A stretch of 56,150 nucleotides of DNA from assembly GCF_019636075.1 (NCBI RefSeq), contig NZ_JAHBYG010000026.1, positions 1 to 56,150 on the forward strand. Reading direction: 5' to 3'. This document shows positions 36,713-45,039 of the stretch, piece by piece. Position numbers and translations under genes: made by a program. This stretch comes from Ferrovibrio sp. GTDB taxonomy: Bacteria > Pseudomonadota > Alphaproteobacteria > Ferrovibrionales > Ferrovibrionaceae. Every line of letters starts with the position of its first letter. Position 1 is the first letter of the stretch. The notes under the pieces are model-generated. The model was not told where the DNA came from and did no database searches. It saw only the letters and a program-made list of their open reading frames with translations.

Positions 36713-38287
36713 ATGTTCACTGAAACAGCAGACCTCAATCTGGATAAACCGGGCGCGTTTACCAGTCTGGTGCGTGCCGCCCAGTACGTACGAATGTCCA
36801 CCGAGCACCAGAAATATTCAACTCAAAATCAGGCCGACGTCATTCAAAAATACGCGCTGCGCAAAGGCTACGAAGTCGTCAGGACATACGCTGACGAAGG
36901 CCGCAGCGGACTGAGCCTGGGAGGGCGCGACGCGCTACAGAATCTTATTCGTGATGTTCAGAACTGCACCGCAGATTTCTCAGCAATTCTTGTATACGAC
37001 GTCAGTCGCTGGGGCCGCTTCCAGGATGCCGATGAGAGCGCCTACTACGAATACCTGTGCCGGCGCGCCGGGATCCAGGTGATTTACTGCGCCGAACAGT
37101 TTGAAAATGACGGCAGCCCGGTTTCCACGATTGTCAAAGGCGTGAAGCGCGCCATGGCCGGTGAATACAGCCGGGAACTCTCGGTCAAGGTGTTTTCCGG
37201 GCAATGCCATCTCATTGAACTGGGCTATCGACAGGGCGGACCGGCCGGCTACGGGCTGCGCCGGATGCTCATTGACCAGAATGGCGAGCGTAAAGGCGAG
37301 CTGACGCGCGGAGAGCATAAAAGCATTCAGACCGACCGGGTGATTCTGGTGCCCGGCCCAGACGAGGAGGTGGAGGCCGTACGCTGGATCTACCACGCCT
37401 TTGTCAATGAGGGCCGCTCAGAACGTGACATTGCTGCTGCGCTCAATCTGCGCGGTCTGCGCACCGATCTCGGTCGCCCGTGGAACCGAAGCACCGTGCA
37501 TCAGGTCCTGATCAATGAGAAGTACATTGGCAACAACGTGTGGAACCACGTGTCGTGCAAGCTCAAAGGGAGACGCATTGAAAACGCGCCGGCGATGTGG
37601 GTCAGAGCCAATGGCGTCTTTGATCCTTTGGTGGAGGAGGACCTCTTCCACGCGGCTCAGTCGCGCATCATCGCGCGTTCCGAGCGCCTGTCAGATGACG
37701 AGATGCTGGGCCTTCTCAAAGGCATATTCGATAAGAACGGCTATCTCTCCGGCCTGATTATCGATGAATCCGACCGGCTGCCGTCCAGCAGTGCCTACCG
37801 GATGCGCTTCGGCAGCCTGCTGCGCGCCTATCATCTGATCGGCTTCCGCCCTGAGCGGGACTACGAATATGTCGAGATCAACCGGATTCTACGGCAGATG
37901 CATCGCACGATTGTGGATGATACGGTCGCTGAGATTACCCGGGTAGGTGGAGAAACCACCAGGGATCCACAAACCGACCTGCTTCTGGTCAATCGCGAGT
38001 TCACTGCCTCCGTGGTGATCTCGCGCTGTCGCGAAACCTGGGCTGGCTCGCTGCGCTGGCATGTCCGCTTCGATACCAGTCTGCGGCCCGATATTACGGT
38101 GGCCGTCCGCATGGACGAGCTGAACCGCCAGCCGCTCGACTATTACCTCCTGCCGCGCCTTGATATGGCTGGACCGAAACTACGGCTGGCGCAGGACAAC
38201 GGCCTGTCATTCGATTCCTACCGATTCGACGATCTTGAACACCTGTACACCATGGCCATGCGCGCCCAGCTTCTGGAGGTGGCCTAA
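36713..38287 (+). CDS. large serine recombinase
   Basis: Site-specific recombinase of 524 residues. The N-terminal resolvase domain has catalytic Ser29 in YVRMSTEHQ and the YDVSRWGRF motif. A Recombinase domain (about 180-290) contains GYRQGGPAGYGLRR and then RDIAAALNLRG. The C-terminal region is shorter than the zinc-ribbon/coiled-coil region of phage integrases and shows no Cys cluster. The ATG at 36713 precedes the catalytic region by a normal distance; an opening 96 bases earlier would add a poorly conserved leader. Its stop overlaps the next ATG (TAATG), coupling it to the ParB genes. Confidence 0.9.
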   Translation: MFTETADLNLDKPGAFTSLVRAAQYVRMSTEHQKYSTQNQADVIQKYALRKGYEVVRTYADEGRSGLSLGGRDALQNLIRDVQNCTADFSAILVYDVSRWGRFQDADESAYYEYLCRRAGIQVIYCAEQFENDGSPVSTIVKGVKRAMAGEYSRELSVKVFSGQCHLIELGYRQGGPAGYGLRRMLIDQNGERKGELTRGEHKSIQTDRVILVPGPDEEVEAVRWIYHAFVNEGRSERDIAAALNLRGLRTDLGRPWNRSTVHQVLINEKYIGNNVWNHVSCKLKGRRIENAPAMWVRANGVFDPLVEEDLFHAAQSRIIARSERLSDDEMLGLLKGIFDKNGYLSGLIIDESDRLPSSSAYRMRFGSLLRAYHLIGFRPERDYEYVEINRILRQMHRTIVDDTVAEITRVGGETTRDPQTDLLLVNREFTASVVISRCRETWAGSLRWHVRFDTSLRPDITVAVRMDELNRQPLDYYLLPRLDMAGPKLRLAQDNGLSFDSYRFDDLEHLYTMAMRAQLLEVA

Positions 38288-39174
38288 TGCTTCCTGAGAG
38301 AACGCCCCAGATCCAGATGATCCGGATGGACCAGATCACGGTTGTCAATCCGCGTGTCCGCAATCGCAAGGTTTTCCGCGAGATTACCGACAACATCGCG
38401 CTGCTGGGCCTGAAGCGCCCGATCACTGTCATCTGTCGTGACAACGGCACGCGCTATGATCTGGTCTGCGGGCAGGGACGCCTGGAAGCCTATCAGGCAC
38501 TGGGACAGGTTGAGATCCCCGCGATTGTGGTGGAAGCCAGCGAGGAGGACTCGCTGGTCATGAGCCTGGTCGAGAACCTGGCCCGCCGGCAGCATAGATC
38601 CGTCGACCTCCTGCGCGACATCGAGGGCATGAAGCAGCGCGGGTATAGTGACGCGGAGATCGCCGCCAAGACGGGCCTGACGGTGGAATATGCCAAGGGC
38701 GTCATCCGGCTGCTGGAGAATGACGAGACCCGGCTGCTCCACTCGGTCGAGGCAGGCCTCATCCCCGTCAGCGTCGCGGTCTCGATCGCGGAGTCCGATG
38801 ACGCCGGCGTGCAGGAGATCCTGCAGAAGGCCTATGAGTCGCACCAGCTGCGCGGCCGGCGCCTTTTGATGGCCAAGCGCCTGATCGAAAACCGCCGCCG
38901 CCGCGGCAGAGGTCTGCGCGGCAGCTACCACCGGACTGGTCTGGTCACTTCAGATGCGCTGCTGCGCGCCTATAAGGATGACGCCGAAAAGAAACGTCTG
39001 CTGGTGCGCAAGGCGGAAGCAACCCGCGATCGGCTCATATTCGTCACCGAAGCAGTGCGCAAACTGTTCACTGATGAGAATTTCGTCACCCTGCTGCGGG
39101 CGGAAGCCTTGGATACGCTGCCCAAGAATCTCGCCGACCGGCTGCTTGGCGGACAAGGAATCTGGAATGCGTGA
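38287..39174 (+). CDS. ParB/RepB-like protein 1
   Basis: Protein of 295 residues. The N-terminal ParB/Srx CTPase-type domain has GQGRLEAYQALG (box II, about 62-73) and SLVENLARRQHRSVD (box III, about 93-107). An HTH follows (about 118-140, YSDAEIAAKTGLTVEYAKG), and the C-terminus is helical and Arg-rich. The arrangement matches the plasmid partition protein RepB/ParB family. It overlaps the serine recombinase by one base and the second ParB by eight. No ParA lies beside it, so classical partition is unlikely without help in trans. Confidence 0.85.
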   Translation: MLPERTPQIQMIRMDQITVVNPRVRNRKVFREITDNIALLGLKRPITVICRDNGTRYDLVCGQGRLEAYQALGQVEIPAIVVEASEEDSLVMSLVENLARRQHRSVDLLRDIEGMKQRGYSDAEIAAKTGLTVEYAKGVIRLLENDETRLLHSVEAGLIPVSVAVSIAESDDAGVQEILQKAYESHQLRGRRLLMAKRLIENRRRRGRGLRGSYHRTGLVTSDALLRAYKDDAEKKRLLVRKAEATRDRLIFVTEAVRKLFTDENFVTLLRAEALDTLPKNLADRLLGGQGIWNA

Positions 39175-40075
39175 CCTTATGCATGCACATCCCATTGCGG
39201 TGGGTTTCGAGCCCACGGGGCACCGCATTGCCATTACTGACATCCGGCTGCTGCATCCGGTAACGGAGCAGGTCCGCGCCAGTGCCAAATATGGTCAGAT
39301 CGCCTCCTCCATCCGCGAGGTTGGTCTGGTGGAACCTCCTGTGGTCGCCCGCGACCGCCGGGAAAGCGGTAAATACCTGCTGCTCGACGGACATCTGCGG
39401 CTCGACATTCTGCACGAAATGGGCGAGCGCGAGGTCGACTGCCTGATTTCAACGGATGACGAGGCCTTTACCTACAACAGGCGCGTCAACCGGCTGGCGA
39501 TCATCCAGGAGCACCGGATGATCCTGAAGGCGCTTGAGCGTGGCGCATCTGAGGAGCGCATCGCTAGCGCCCTGAACGTCGATGTCGGCAGCATCAAGCG
39601 CAAGCGGCGCCTGCTCGATGGCATCTGTCCGGAGGCCGCTGAGCTGCTGAAAGACCGGCATATCGCGCTGAATGCCTTTTGGGAGCTCAAGAAGATGGTG
39701 CCGATGCGCCAGATCGAGGCTGCCGAGATCATGATCGCGATGAACCGGTTCACCATCGGCTATGTGCGGTCGCTGGTGGCGGCGACGCCTGCGACCCATT
39801 TGGTGGCTGGACGGAAGCCGCGCACGACCAGGGGGCTCAGTGGCGAGCAGCTGTCACTGATGGAACGGGAGGCCGGGAATCTTGACCGCGAGCTCAAGAT
39901 CGCCGAGCAGAGCTACGGCACCGACCATCTGGATCTTGTACTGGTCAGGGGCTACCTGGGACGCCTGCTCGGCAATGCCAAAGTCGTGCGTTACCTCGCC
40001 CAGTGGCATCAGGAGATCCTGGCCGAGTTTCAGAAGATTGCCGATCTCGAAGGCCCGCCGGCAGCCGCCGGCTGA
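39167..40075 (+). CDS. ParB/RepB-like protein 2 (RepB C-terminal type)
   Basis: Protein of 302 residues, distant from its neighbour. The ParB-like domain has IASSIREVGLVEPPVV and LLLDGHLRLD (box II, about 71-80), and the third box is altered (TYNRRVNRLAIIQEH). A central HTH (about 125-145, ASEERIASALNVDVGSIKRK) and a C-terminal helical region resemble the RepB C-terminal domain. The ATG with AAGGA upstream overlaps the preceding gene by 8 bases. Two successive ParB paralogues behind one recombinase imply a heteromeric or sequential function. Confidence 0.8.
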   Translation: MRDLMHAHPIAVGFEPTGHRIAITDIRLLHPVTEQVRASAKYGQIASSIREVGLVEPPVVARDRRESGKYLLLDGHLRLDILHEMGEREVDCLISTDDEAFTYNRRVNRLAIIQEHRMILKALERGASEERIASALNVDVGSIKRKRRLLDGICPEAAELLKDRHIALNAFWELKKMVPMRQIEAAEIMIAMNRFTIGYVRSLVAATPATHLVAGRKPRTTRGLSGEQLSLMEREAGNLDRELKIAEQSYGTDHLDLVLVRGYLGRLLGNAKVVRYLAQWHQEILAEFQKIADLEGPPAAAG

Positions 40076-40244
40076 GTACGGGGACCCGGACCCACCAAGC
40101 GCGGGGACCGCAGGAGACGCCGCACGCTGGGGCGGATCGAGTGCGGGATGGGGATGGCGGCGGACCCGCCCGGAGCCCATCACCATTTTTTGCTCCACTC
40201 GGAGCATCATCTTCGCCGGCATCACCGTGCAGATACCAGCCAGA
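40076..40244. other. gap between convergent element genes
   Basis: 169 bases between the second ParB gene and the tyrosine integrase. It has a T6 run and a small hairpin (TGCTCC-ACTC-GGAGCA, 40191-40206), but the T run is on the wrong side for a terminator in either direction. No gene is visible. Confidence 0.4.
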
Positions 40245-41501
40245 TCAGGCATCGATGGAATGGACATCCAGCAGCGGCATTTTTCCGCGGATCTCGCCGG
40301 CGATAAATGAATCCGTCAGATGCGTGTAGTACCGCTCACAGATGTCGGTGCGTTTGTGACCGAGATTCTTGGCAACAGCCGCAATGGACGCACCAGCCTG
40401 GATCATCATGGAGGCATAGGTATGCCGGAAGGCATGGAATGTCATGTGCTGCAGACCAGCCTCGCGGAGCGGATCTTTCAGCCGGTGGGACGGATCGGTC
40501 GCCCGCCACTTCTCGCCATCGCCGCGCCTGAAGATCAGATCGGTCGGATGCAGGTTCTGCACGCATTCGGCAAAGAAGCGGATGCCTTCCTCATTCAGGA
40601 AGACATGCCGGCCATTGAGGTTTTTACCTGGCTTGAAGTGCACCGTTCCGGCCTTGGCATCGAAATCGGATACAATCAGGTTGACCAGTTCCATCAGGCG
40701 CGCACCGGTATAGAGGGCGGCGCGGGCCAGCCTGCGGAAGGCGGGTTCGAGCAGCGGCAGCAGCTTCTGACACTCTTCCAGAGTGAGAAACCGGGCATTG
40801 ACGTTGTGGACATTCCTGAAAGCGGGGACCGCCCGCCAGACTGCGTCTGAGCTGACCTTGCCTTCACGAAACGCGAGATTGAGCGCCGCTTTAAGCGTCA
40901 TGAGGTGAAGGTTCGCCGTCATCTTGCGACGCCGCTTCTCCTCTTGTGTTTTTGGCGGACCGTAATAGGCCCTTGGCTGGCCATAGGCGACATGCTTGGC
41001 CCGGGGGCTGTTGGCGATGCCTTCATGCCAGGCCCGGATTTCCGGCGCAGTGAGACTTTCGATGGTGCGGTGTCCGAAATGCGGGAGGATCGTGGCATTG
41101 GCGATCCACTGCACCCGTGTAATCGAATGCGTATGCGTTCTGGCATACGCGGCGTAGGCATCGACCGCCTGCGCGACCGTGTAGGTATTGTCGCTGCGCT
41201 GTCCACGTGGCACGCGGGCGGTCTGCCGGACCGGCGCAAACCGGCTGCCGATTTTGAAGAATTCCGGCGGATGGAAATTGTAGCGGCCGTCCGGTGTGAT
41301 GCCACTGAGGCGATCGAGCCACAGATCGATCACCTTGCGGTCATAGAGACCAAAATGCGGCAGTGGCTGCGGAAACTGGATCTTCTTGAATGTGGAGATC
41401 AGTTTGGGCAGGGAGTCTGGCTTGACGCCGAGATACCGCGCCAGCTCATCCAGGGACATCAAACGGGGGGCACTGGTTTCAGGCTGTACAGGTGAGCGCA
41501 T
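40245..41501 (-). CDS. tyrosine-type site-specific integrase
   Basis: Recombinase of 418 residues. It has an N-terminal excisionase-like helix-turn-helix (about 15-40, SLDELARYLGV), a SAM-like core-binding domain (about 105-200) and a catalytic domain with Arg268 (YTGARLMEL), His356/Arg359 (HAFRHTYAS), His382 (LGH) and the nucleophile Tyr392 (ERYYTH). All catalytic residues are present. The ATG has AGGAGGGAG upstream. It is convergent with the serine recombinase operon. It could drive integration of the whole island or be a separate insertion. Confidence 0.9.
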   Translation of the reverse strand: MRSPVQPETSAPRLMSLDELARYLGVKPDSLPKLISTFKKIQFPQPLPHFGLYDRKVIDLWLDRLSGITPDGRYNFHPPEFFKIGSRFAPVRQTARVPRGQRSDNTYTVAQAVDAYAAYARTHTHSITRVQWIANATILPHFGHRTIESLTAPEIRAWHEGIANSPRAKHVAYGQPRAYYGPPKTQEEKRRRKMTANLHLMTLKAALNLAFREGKVSSDAVWRAVPAFRNVHNVNARFLTLEECQKLLPLLEPAFRRLARAALYTGARLMELVNLIVSDFDAKAGTVHFKPGKNLNGRHVFLNEEGIRFFAECVQNLHPTDLIFRRGDGEKWRATDPSHRLKDPLREAGLQHMTFHAFRHTYASMMIQAGASIAAVAKNLGHKRTDICERYYTHLTDSFIAGEIRGKMPLLDVHSIDA

Positions 41502-41832
41502 GAGACTCCCTCCTGCGGAGTATTCCATCCTATCATGCCAACCGGGGTGCACCTGCGTTCAAGTTCAAACTGCATACGGGCGCATGCAAGCAGGCCGGTG
41601 ACTCGGCGCCGCATGAGCGGCGTGGGCTCTCTGCGTCGCGCTGCCCGCACGATCGACAACCTCATGATAAGGATCAGGAGAAGCGGAACAGTCCACGGAG
41701 CCGGGGTTATACCCCATGGCATCAGTGCAACAGCTAAGCGCAAAAATCTTTATCCAGGATAACCTCATCAATGCCAAGTTCGAGAGCATAGAGGACAAGG
41801 GGTCTATCATTCATTCTGATCAAGCTCATTGA
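41502..41832. other. 331-base gap between integrase start and DadA-like gene
   Basis: It contains the integrase promoter region but no convincing gene. TGATCAA-GCTCA-TTGATCA (41817-41835) is a perfect 7-bp inverted repeat overlapping the stop codon of the DadA-like gene. It may be a weak terminator without a T tract, or a recombination site. No repeat shared with 36004-36219 was seen by eye. Confidence 0.4.
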
Positions 41833-43089
41833 TCAACAGAAACGGCTCACCGAGAGCGCGGAAATATCGACCCGCGGATCTCGTCCGTTTACCAAGTCAC
41901 CAACCAGTTCGGCCGTCACCGCCGCCAATGTCAGTCCCAAGTGCTGATGACCAAATGCCAGAGTCACGTTCCTGCAACCCGGCACCAACCCGACCATCGG
42001 CAAGTAATCTGGCAATGTCGGTCGGTCGCCAAACCATTGGGATTGCTCTGCCAAGCCCGGACGGTCAAATAGGTCTTCCGCATGGCGCCGGAGAATGTCA
42101 GCACGCTTCCAGTCTGGTGCCCGGGCGCCCAGTTCGACTGTCCCCGCCAGTCGCAGACCCGTCGCCATCGGTGTGGCCACAAAGCCGCGCTCGGCAAAAA
42201 GCAGGGGCATGTTTAGGGGGATCTCGCCCTCATCCACCATGACATGATATCCGCGTTCGCGGGTCAGGGGCGCCTTCACGCCAAGGGGGCGTGCCAGATC
42301 CACGGAGCCGCTTCCTGCAGCCAGGACAATGCTACCGGCCTTGAGCTCACCATCTGCCAGCCTCAGGCCGGTCGCTGATCCCGGCTCGGTCAAAATCGCA
42401 CGAACATGCTGTCCTTCAATCACAGTACCGCCATCGGCGACAAATCTGCGGTACAGACTCCGCACCAGTTCGAATGGGTCGGTCGTGTAGATGGCGTCCG
42501 GGTGAAACCGTCCCGCATACATGTCCCGCTTCAAGGCAGGACACATCGCGCGAATACAAGTCGCGGAAACTGGTTCGAACTGTATGCCATGCCGCCGGAG
42601 AAGCCGATTTTCCGCTTCGGCAGCCGTGGCGGATTTTGCAGTTTCGAAAAGGGTGAGATATCCCTGATGTCGGAATAGCTGTGGCTCGCCGGCATCCACG
42701 GCGAGATGCTTCCAGGCCGGAACGGCTTCGCGGAGCAGCTTCGCCAGAATCTGTGTGCCATTGCTCACCGCACTGGGCCGAGATGCCAGAGCGAGGCGCA
42801 TCAGCCATGGCAGAAGCGAAGGCAACGCCGACCAGCGCAGATGCAGAGGCCCCAGCGGATCAGCAAGCATGCCGAGCGCGCCCATGAGCACATCCGGCCG
42901 CGCCAGCGGCAGGATGTGGTCGACTGCAACCAGGCCGGCATTGCCGTAGGAACAGCCTCGGCCAACTTCGCTAGCGTCGATGACTGTTACCTGACGCCCG
43001 GCACGCTGCAGCACACGCGCACAAGCCAGGCCGATGACGCCGCCCCCGATGATGGCGACGTCAGTGACATTTAGGCTGCGGCCGGACAA
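41833..43089 (-). CDS. DadA-like D-amino acid dehydrogenase / FAD oxidoreductase
   Basis: FAD-dependent oxidoreductase of 418 residues (DAO family). The dinucleotide site is VAIIGGGVIGLACARVL, the next motif is GRGCSYGNAGLV (as in DadA), and the C-terminus is LPMVGLVPGCRNVTLAFGHQHLGLT, which contacts FAD in DadA. It probably oxidises D-amino acids to 2-oxo acids with electrons to the respiratory chain. The only in-frame start is a TTG that overlaps the preceding gene by 19 bases, with GAGAAG upstream. It is the last gene of the peptide operon. Confidence 0.8.
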   Translation of the reverse strand: MSGRSLNVTDVAIIGGGVIGLACARVLQRAGRQVTVIDASEVGRGCSYGNAGLVAVDHILPLARPDVLMGALGMLADPLGPLHLRWSALPSLLPWLMRLALASRPSAVSNGTQILAKLLREAVPAWKHLAVDAGEPQLFRHQGYLTLFETAKSATAAEAENRLLRRHGIQFEPVSATCIRAMCPALKRDMYAGRFHPDAIYTTDPFELVRSLYRRFVADGGTVIEGQHVRAILTEPGSATGLRLADGELKAGSIVLAAGSGSVDLARPLGVKAPLTRERGYHVMVDEGEIPLNMPLLFAERGFVATPMATGLRLAGTVELGARAPDWKRADILRRHAEDLFDRPGLAEQSQWFGDRPTLPDYLPMVGLVPGCRNVTLAFGHQHLGLTLAAVTAELVGDLVNGRDPRVDISALSVSRFC

Positions 43090-44024
43090 AGCACTGACTT
43101 CTCGTAAACCAACGAGGCGGCGGCAAGATCCTCGATCGCGACACCCACCGACTTGAACAGCGTGATCTGGCTGTCCTGGGTGCGACCGGGATGCGTCTTG
43201 CGGGTCAGATCGAACAGGTCGCCACGGATTCCATCCGCCGAAAGCACCGAAGTCTGCAGCGGCACCACGATATCGCCTGCCTCTTTGGTTGCACCGGCAC
43301 GGGTATCGACAAAGATTTCGCTGCGGCGGATTGCCTCGTCATCCGCCTCACGCATGGCCGGCGTGAAGCCGCCTACCAAATCGAGATGCGTGCCGGGCCG
43401 CAACCAGGCGCCCTGCACCAGGGGCAGCGTGCTCAGCGTGGCACAGCTGACGATATCCGCGTTGCCAACAGCCGTTTCCAGATCCGTGACTGCACTGGCC
43501 TCCAGGCCGCCCTGCCGCAGTTCCTGCGCCACCTCTTCCGCTTTCTGCGGGTTACGGCCCCAGACGGACACGGACTTTATGGGCCGCACGGCGGCATGGG
43601 CAAAGGCAAGATGCCTGGACAGCCGCCCGGTGCCGACGATCAGCAGCCTGCTCGCATCCTTGCGCGCCAGATAACGGGCGGCCAGGGCCGAGGCGGCAGC
43701 AGTGCGACGCACCGTCAGCTCACCGCCTTCCAGGATCGCCAGAGTCTCGCCTGTCTCGCCGGAAAACAGGAGATACACGCCCGACACGGCAGGCTTTCCG
43801 GCTTTTGCATTGGCCGGGAAAACATTCACCGCCTTCACACCGAGATACTTATTGGGAATCCAAGCGGGCATAAGCAGATGTACCGGCGGCTCCGGCCCGT
43901 CCGCCATCACATGGTGATGTCGCGTCGGCATCTTGCTGTCCTGAATGAAAGCCTGTTCGAGCACTTGGATTGTCGAAGCCCAGTCGAGACTCTGCCGAAT
44001 TTCTGCCGCGGTAATAACCTTCAC
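43071..44024 (-). CDS. ornithine cyclodeaminase / mu-crystallin family protein
   Basis: NAD(P)-dependent enzyme of 317 residues. The start is GTG (44024) with AAGGAGTG six bases upstream; a much longer frame opens inside the ABC gene and is not credible. The family core is LGVKAVNVFPAN followed by GGELTVRRTAAASALAA, a Rossmann motif LLIVGTGRLSRHLA, and GTHLDLVGGFTPAMREAD. Members are cyclodeaminases, alanine dehydrogenases or imino-acid (ketimine) reductases. Next to a D-amino acid dehydrogenase and a peptidase, an imine/oxo-acid reductase role is likely. The exact substrate is unknown. Confidence 0.8.
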   Translation of the reverse strand: MKVITAAEIRQSLDWASTIQVLEQAFIQDSKMPTRHHHVMADGPEPPVHLLMPAWIPNKYLGVKAVNVFPANAKAGKPAVSGVYLLFSGETGETLAILEGGELTVRRTAAASALAARYLARKDASRLLIVGTGRLSRHLAFAHAAVRPIKSVSVWGRNPQKAEEVAQELRQGGLEASAVTDLETAVGNADIVSCATLSTLPLVQGAWLRPGTHLDLVGGFTPAMREADDEAIRRSEIFVDTRAGATKEAGDIVVPLQTSVLSADGIRGDLFDLTRKTHPGRTQDSQITLFKSVGVAIEDLAAASLVYEKSVLCPAAA

Positions 44025-44061
44025 GCTTTCACTCCTTATGACAGCAATGCTGCCTACACAT

Positions 44062-45039
44062 TCAAGCCGCCGCGCTGGCCGAATCTTCCACAAGGTGGCA
44101 CTCGGCCCAGCGTTCGCCTCTGCCGCGCGCCGGTTCTTTGGTACTGCACACCGGAACCGCCACCGGGCAGCGCGGATGAAAACGGCAGCCTGTGGGAAGT
44201 TTGGCCGGGTTCGGCACGGTTCGACCAAGCCCCAGATCAGGAATGCCGGCACCCGGATCCGGCGTCAGCACCGAATGGAGCAGCGCGCGGGTATAAGGAT
44301 GCTGGGGATTTCCGAACAGCTCGGCTGTCGCGGCCTGCTCGACGATGCGGCCCAGATACATGACCGCCACAGACGTCGCCATATGTTCGACGACGGCCAG
44401 ATTATGACTTACGAATACGTAAGTGAGGCCAAACTCGCTCCGCAGATCGAGCAGAAGATTGAGGATCTGCGACTGAACCGAGACATCCAGCGCCGATGTC
44501 GGTTCATCGCAGACCAGAATGTCCGGCCTGAGCGCCAATGCTCTCGCGATCACAACACGCTGACGCTGACCACCCGACAACTGGCTCGGCGGACTGTCGA
44601 TCAGACGCTGCGGCAGGCCAACCACATCCAGCAGTTTCCGCGCCTTCTGCGCACGCTCAGCAGAGGTTCCGATACCGTGAATCCGGAGTGGCTGCTCGAT
44701 GATCCGGCCGATGGAGTGCCGCGGATTCAGCGCTGAATACGGATCCTGGAAAACATACTGGATGCGGCTGGCCACTTCGAGCCGGGGAATATCGGCCAAC
44801 CGCTTGCCGTTCAGGCGCACTTCGCCGGCCGTCGGCTGGATCAATCCCATCATGATCTTGGCAAGCGTGGTCTTGCCGCACCCGGACTCGCCGACCAGCC
44901 CGAGCACTTCGCCACGGCGCAGTTGCAGAGACACATCGTCGACGGCGCGCAGATAGCGGCGACGGAACAGATGTCCGCCAAGCTGATACTGCTGGCTGAC
45001 CGCTTTGACCTCGAAAATAGGCGCTTCGGACTGTGTCAT
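44062..45039 (-). CDS. peptide ABC transporter ATPase (DppF/OppF type)
   Basis: Second ATPase subunit of a peptide importer, 325 residues. It has Walker A GLVGESGCGKTT, signature LSGGQRQRV, Walker B ILVCDEPTSALD and switch VSHNLAVVEH. The C-terminal oligopeptide-binding extension has the Cys-containing GCRFHPRCPVAVPVC typical of this family. The ATG overlaps the previous gene by four bases (ATGA); an upstream opening is less likely. It pairs with the DppD-type ATPase. Confidence 0.92.
   Translation of the reverse strand: MTQSEAPIFEVKAVSQQYQLGGHLFRRRYLRAVDDVSLQLRRGEVLGLVGESGCGKTTLAKIMMGLIQPTAGEVRLNGKRLADIPRLEVASRIQYVFQDPYSALNPRHSIGRIIEQPLRIHGIGTSAERAQKARKLLDVVGLPQRLIDSPPSQLSGGQRQRVVIARALALRPDILVCDEPTSALDVSVQSQILNLLLDLRSEFGLTYVFVSHNLAVVEHMATSVAVMYLGRIVEQAATAELFGNPQHPYTRALLHSVLTPDPGAGIPDLGLGRTVPNPAKLPTGCRFHPRCPVAVPVCSTKEPARGRGERWAECHLVEDSASAAA

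Larger units (their letters stand above)
36220..41501. mobile_element. integrated element with serine recombinase, two ParB proteins and tyrosine integrase
   Basis: Five genes absent from any host pathway: a divergent HTH protein, a large serine recombinase, two ParB/RepB-like proteins and a convergent tyrosine integrase. It separates the pbpC gene from an unrelated catabolic operon. Ends could not be fixed: no tRNA and no convincing direct repeat were found in 36004-36219 or 41502-41832. There is no replication gene, ParA, relaxase or cargo. Confidence 0.65.

Noticed and set aside
40191..40206. Hairpin TGCTCC-ACTC-GGAGCA as a terminator between ParB2 and the integrase
   Set aside because: The T run precedes rather than follows the stem in the useful orientation.
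36004..41832. Direct-repeat attachment sites of the island
   Set aside because: I compared both flanks by eye and found no repeat longer than chance; the ends remain undefined.
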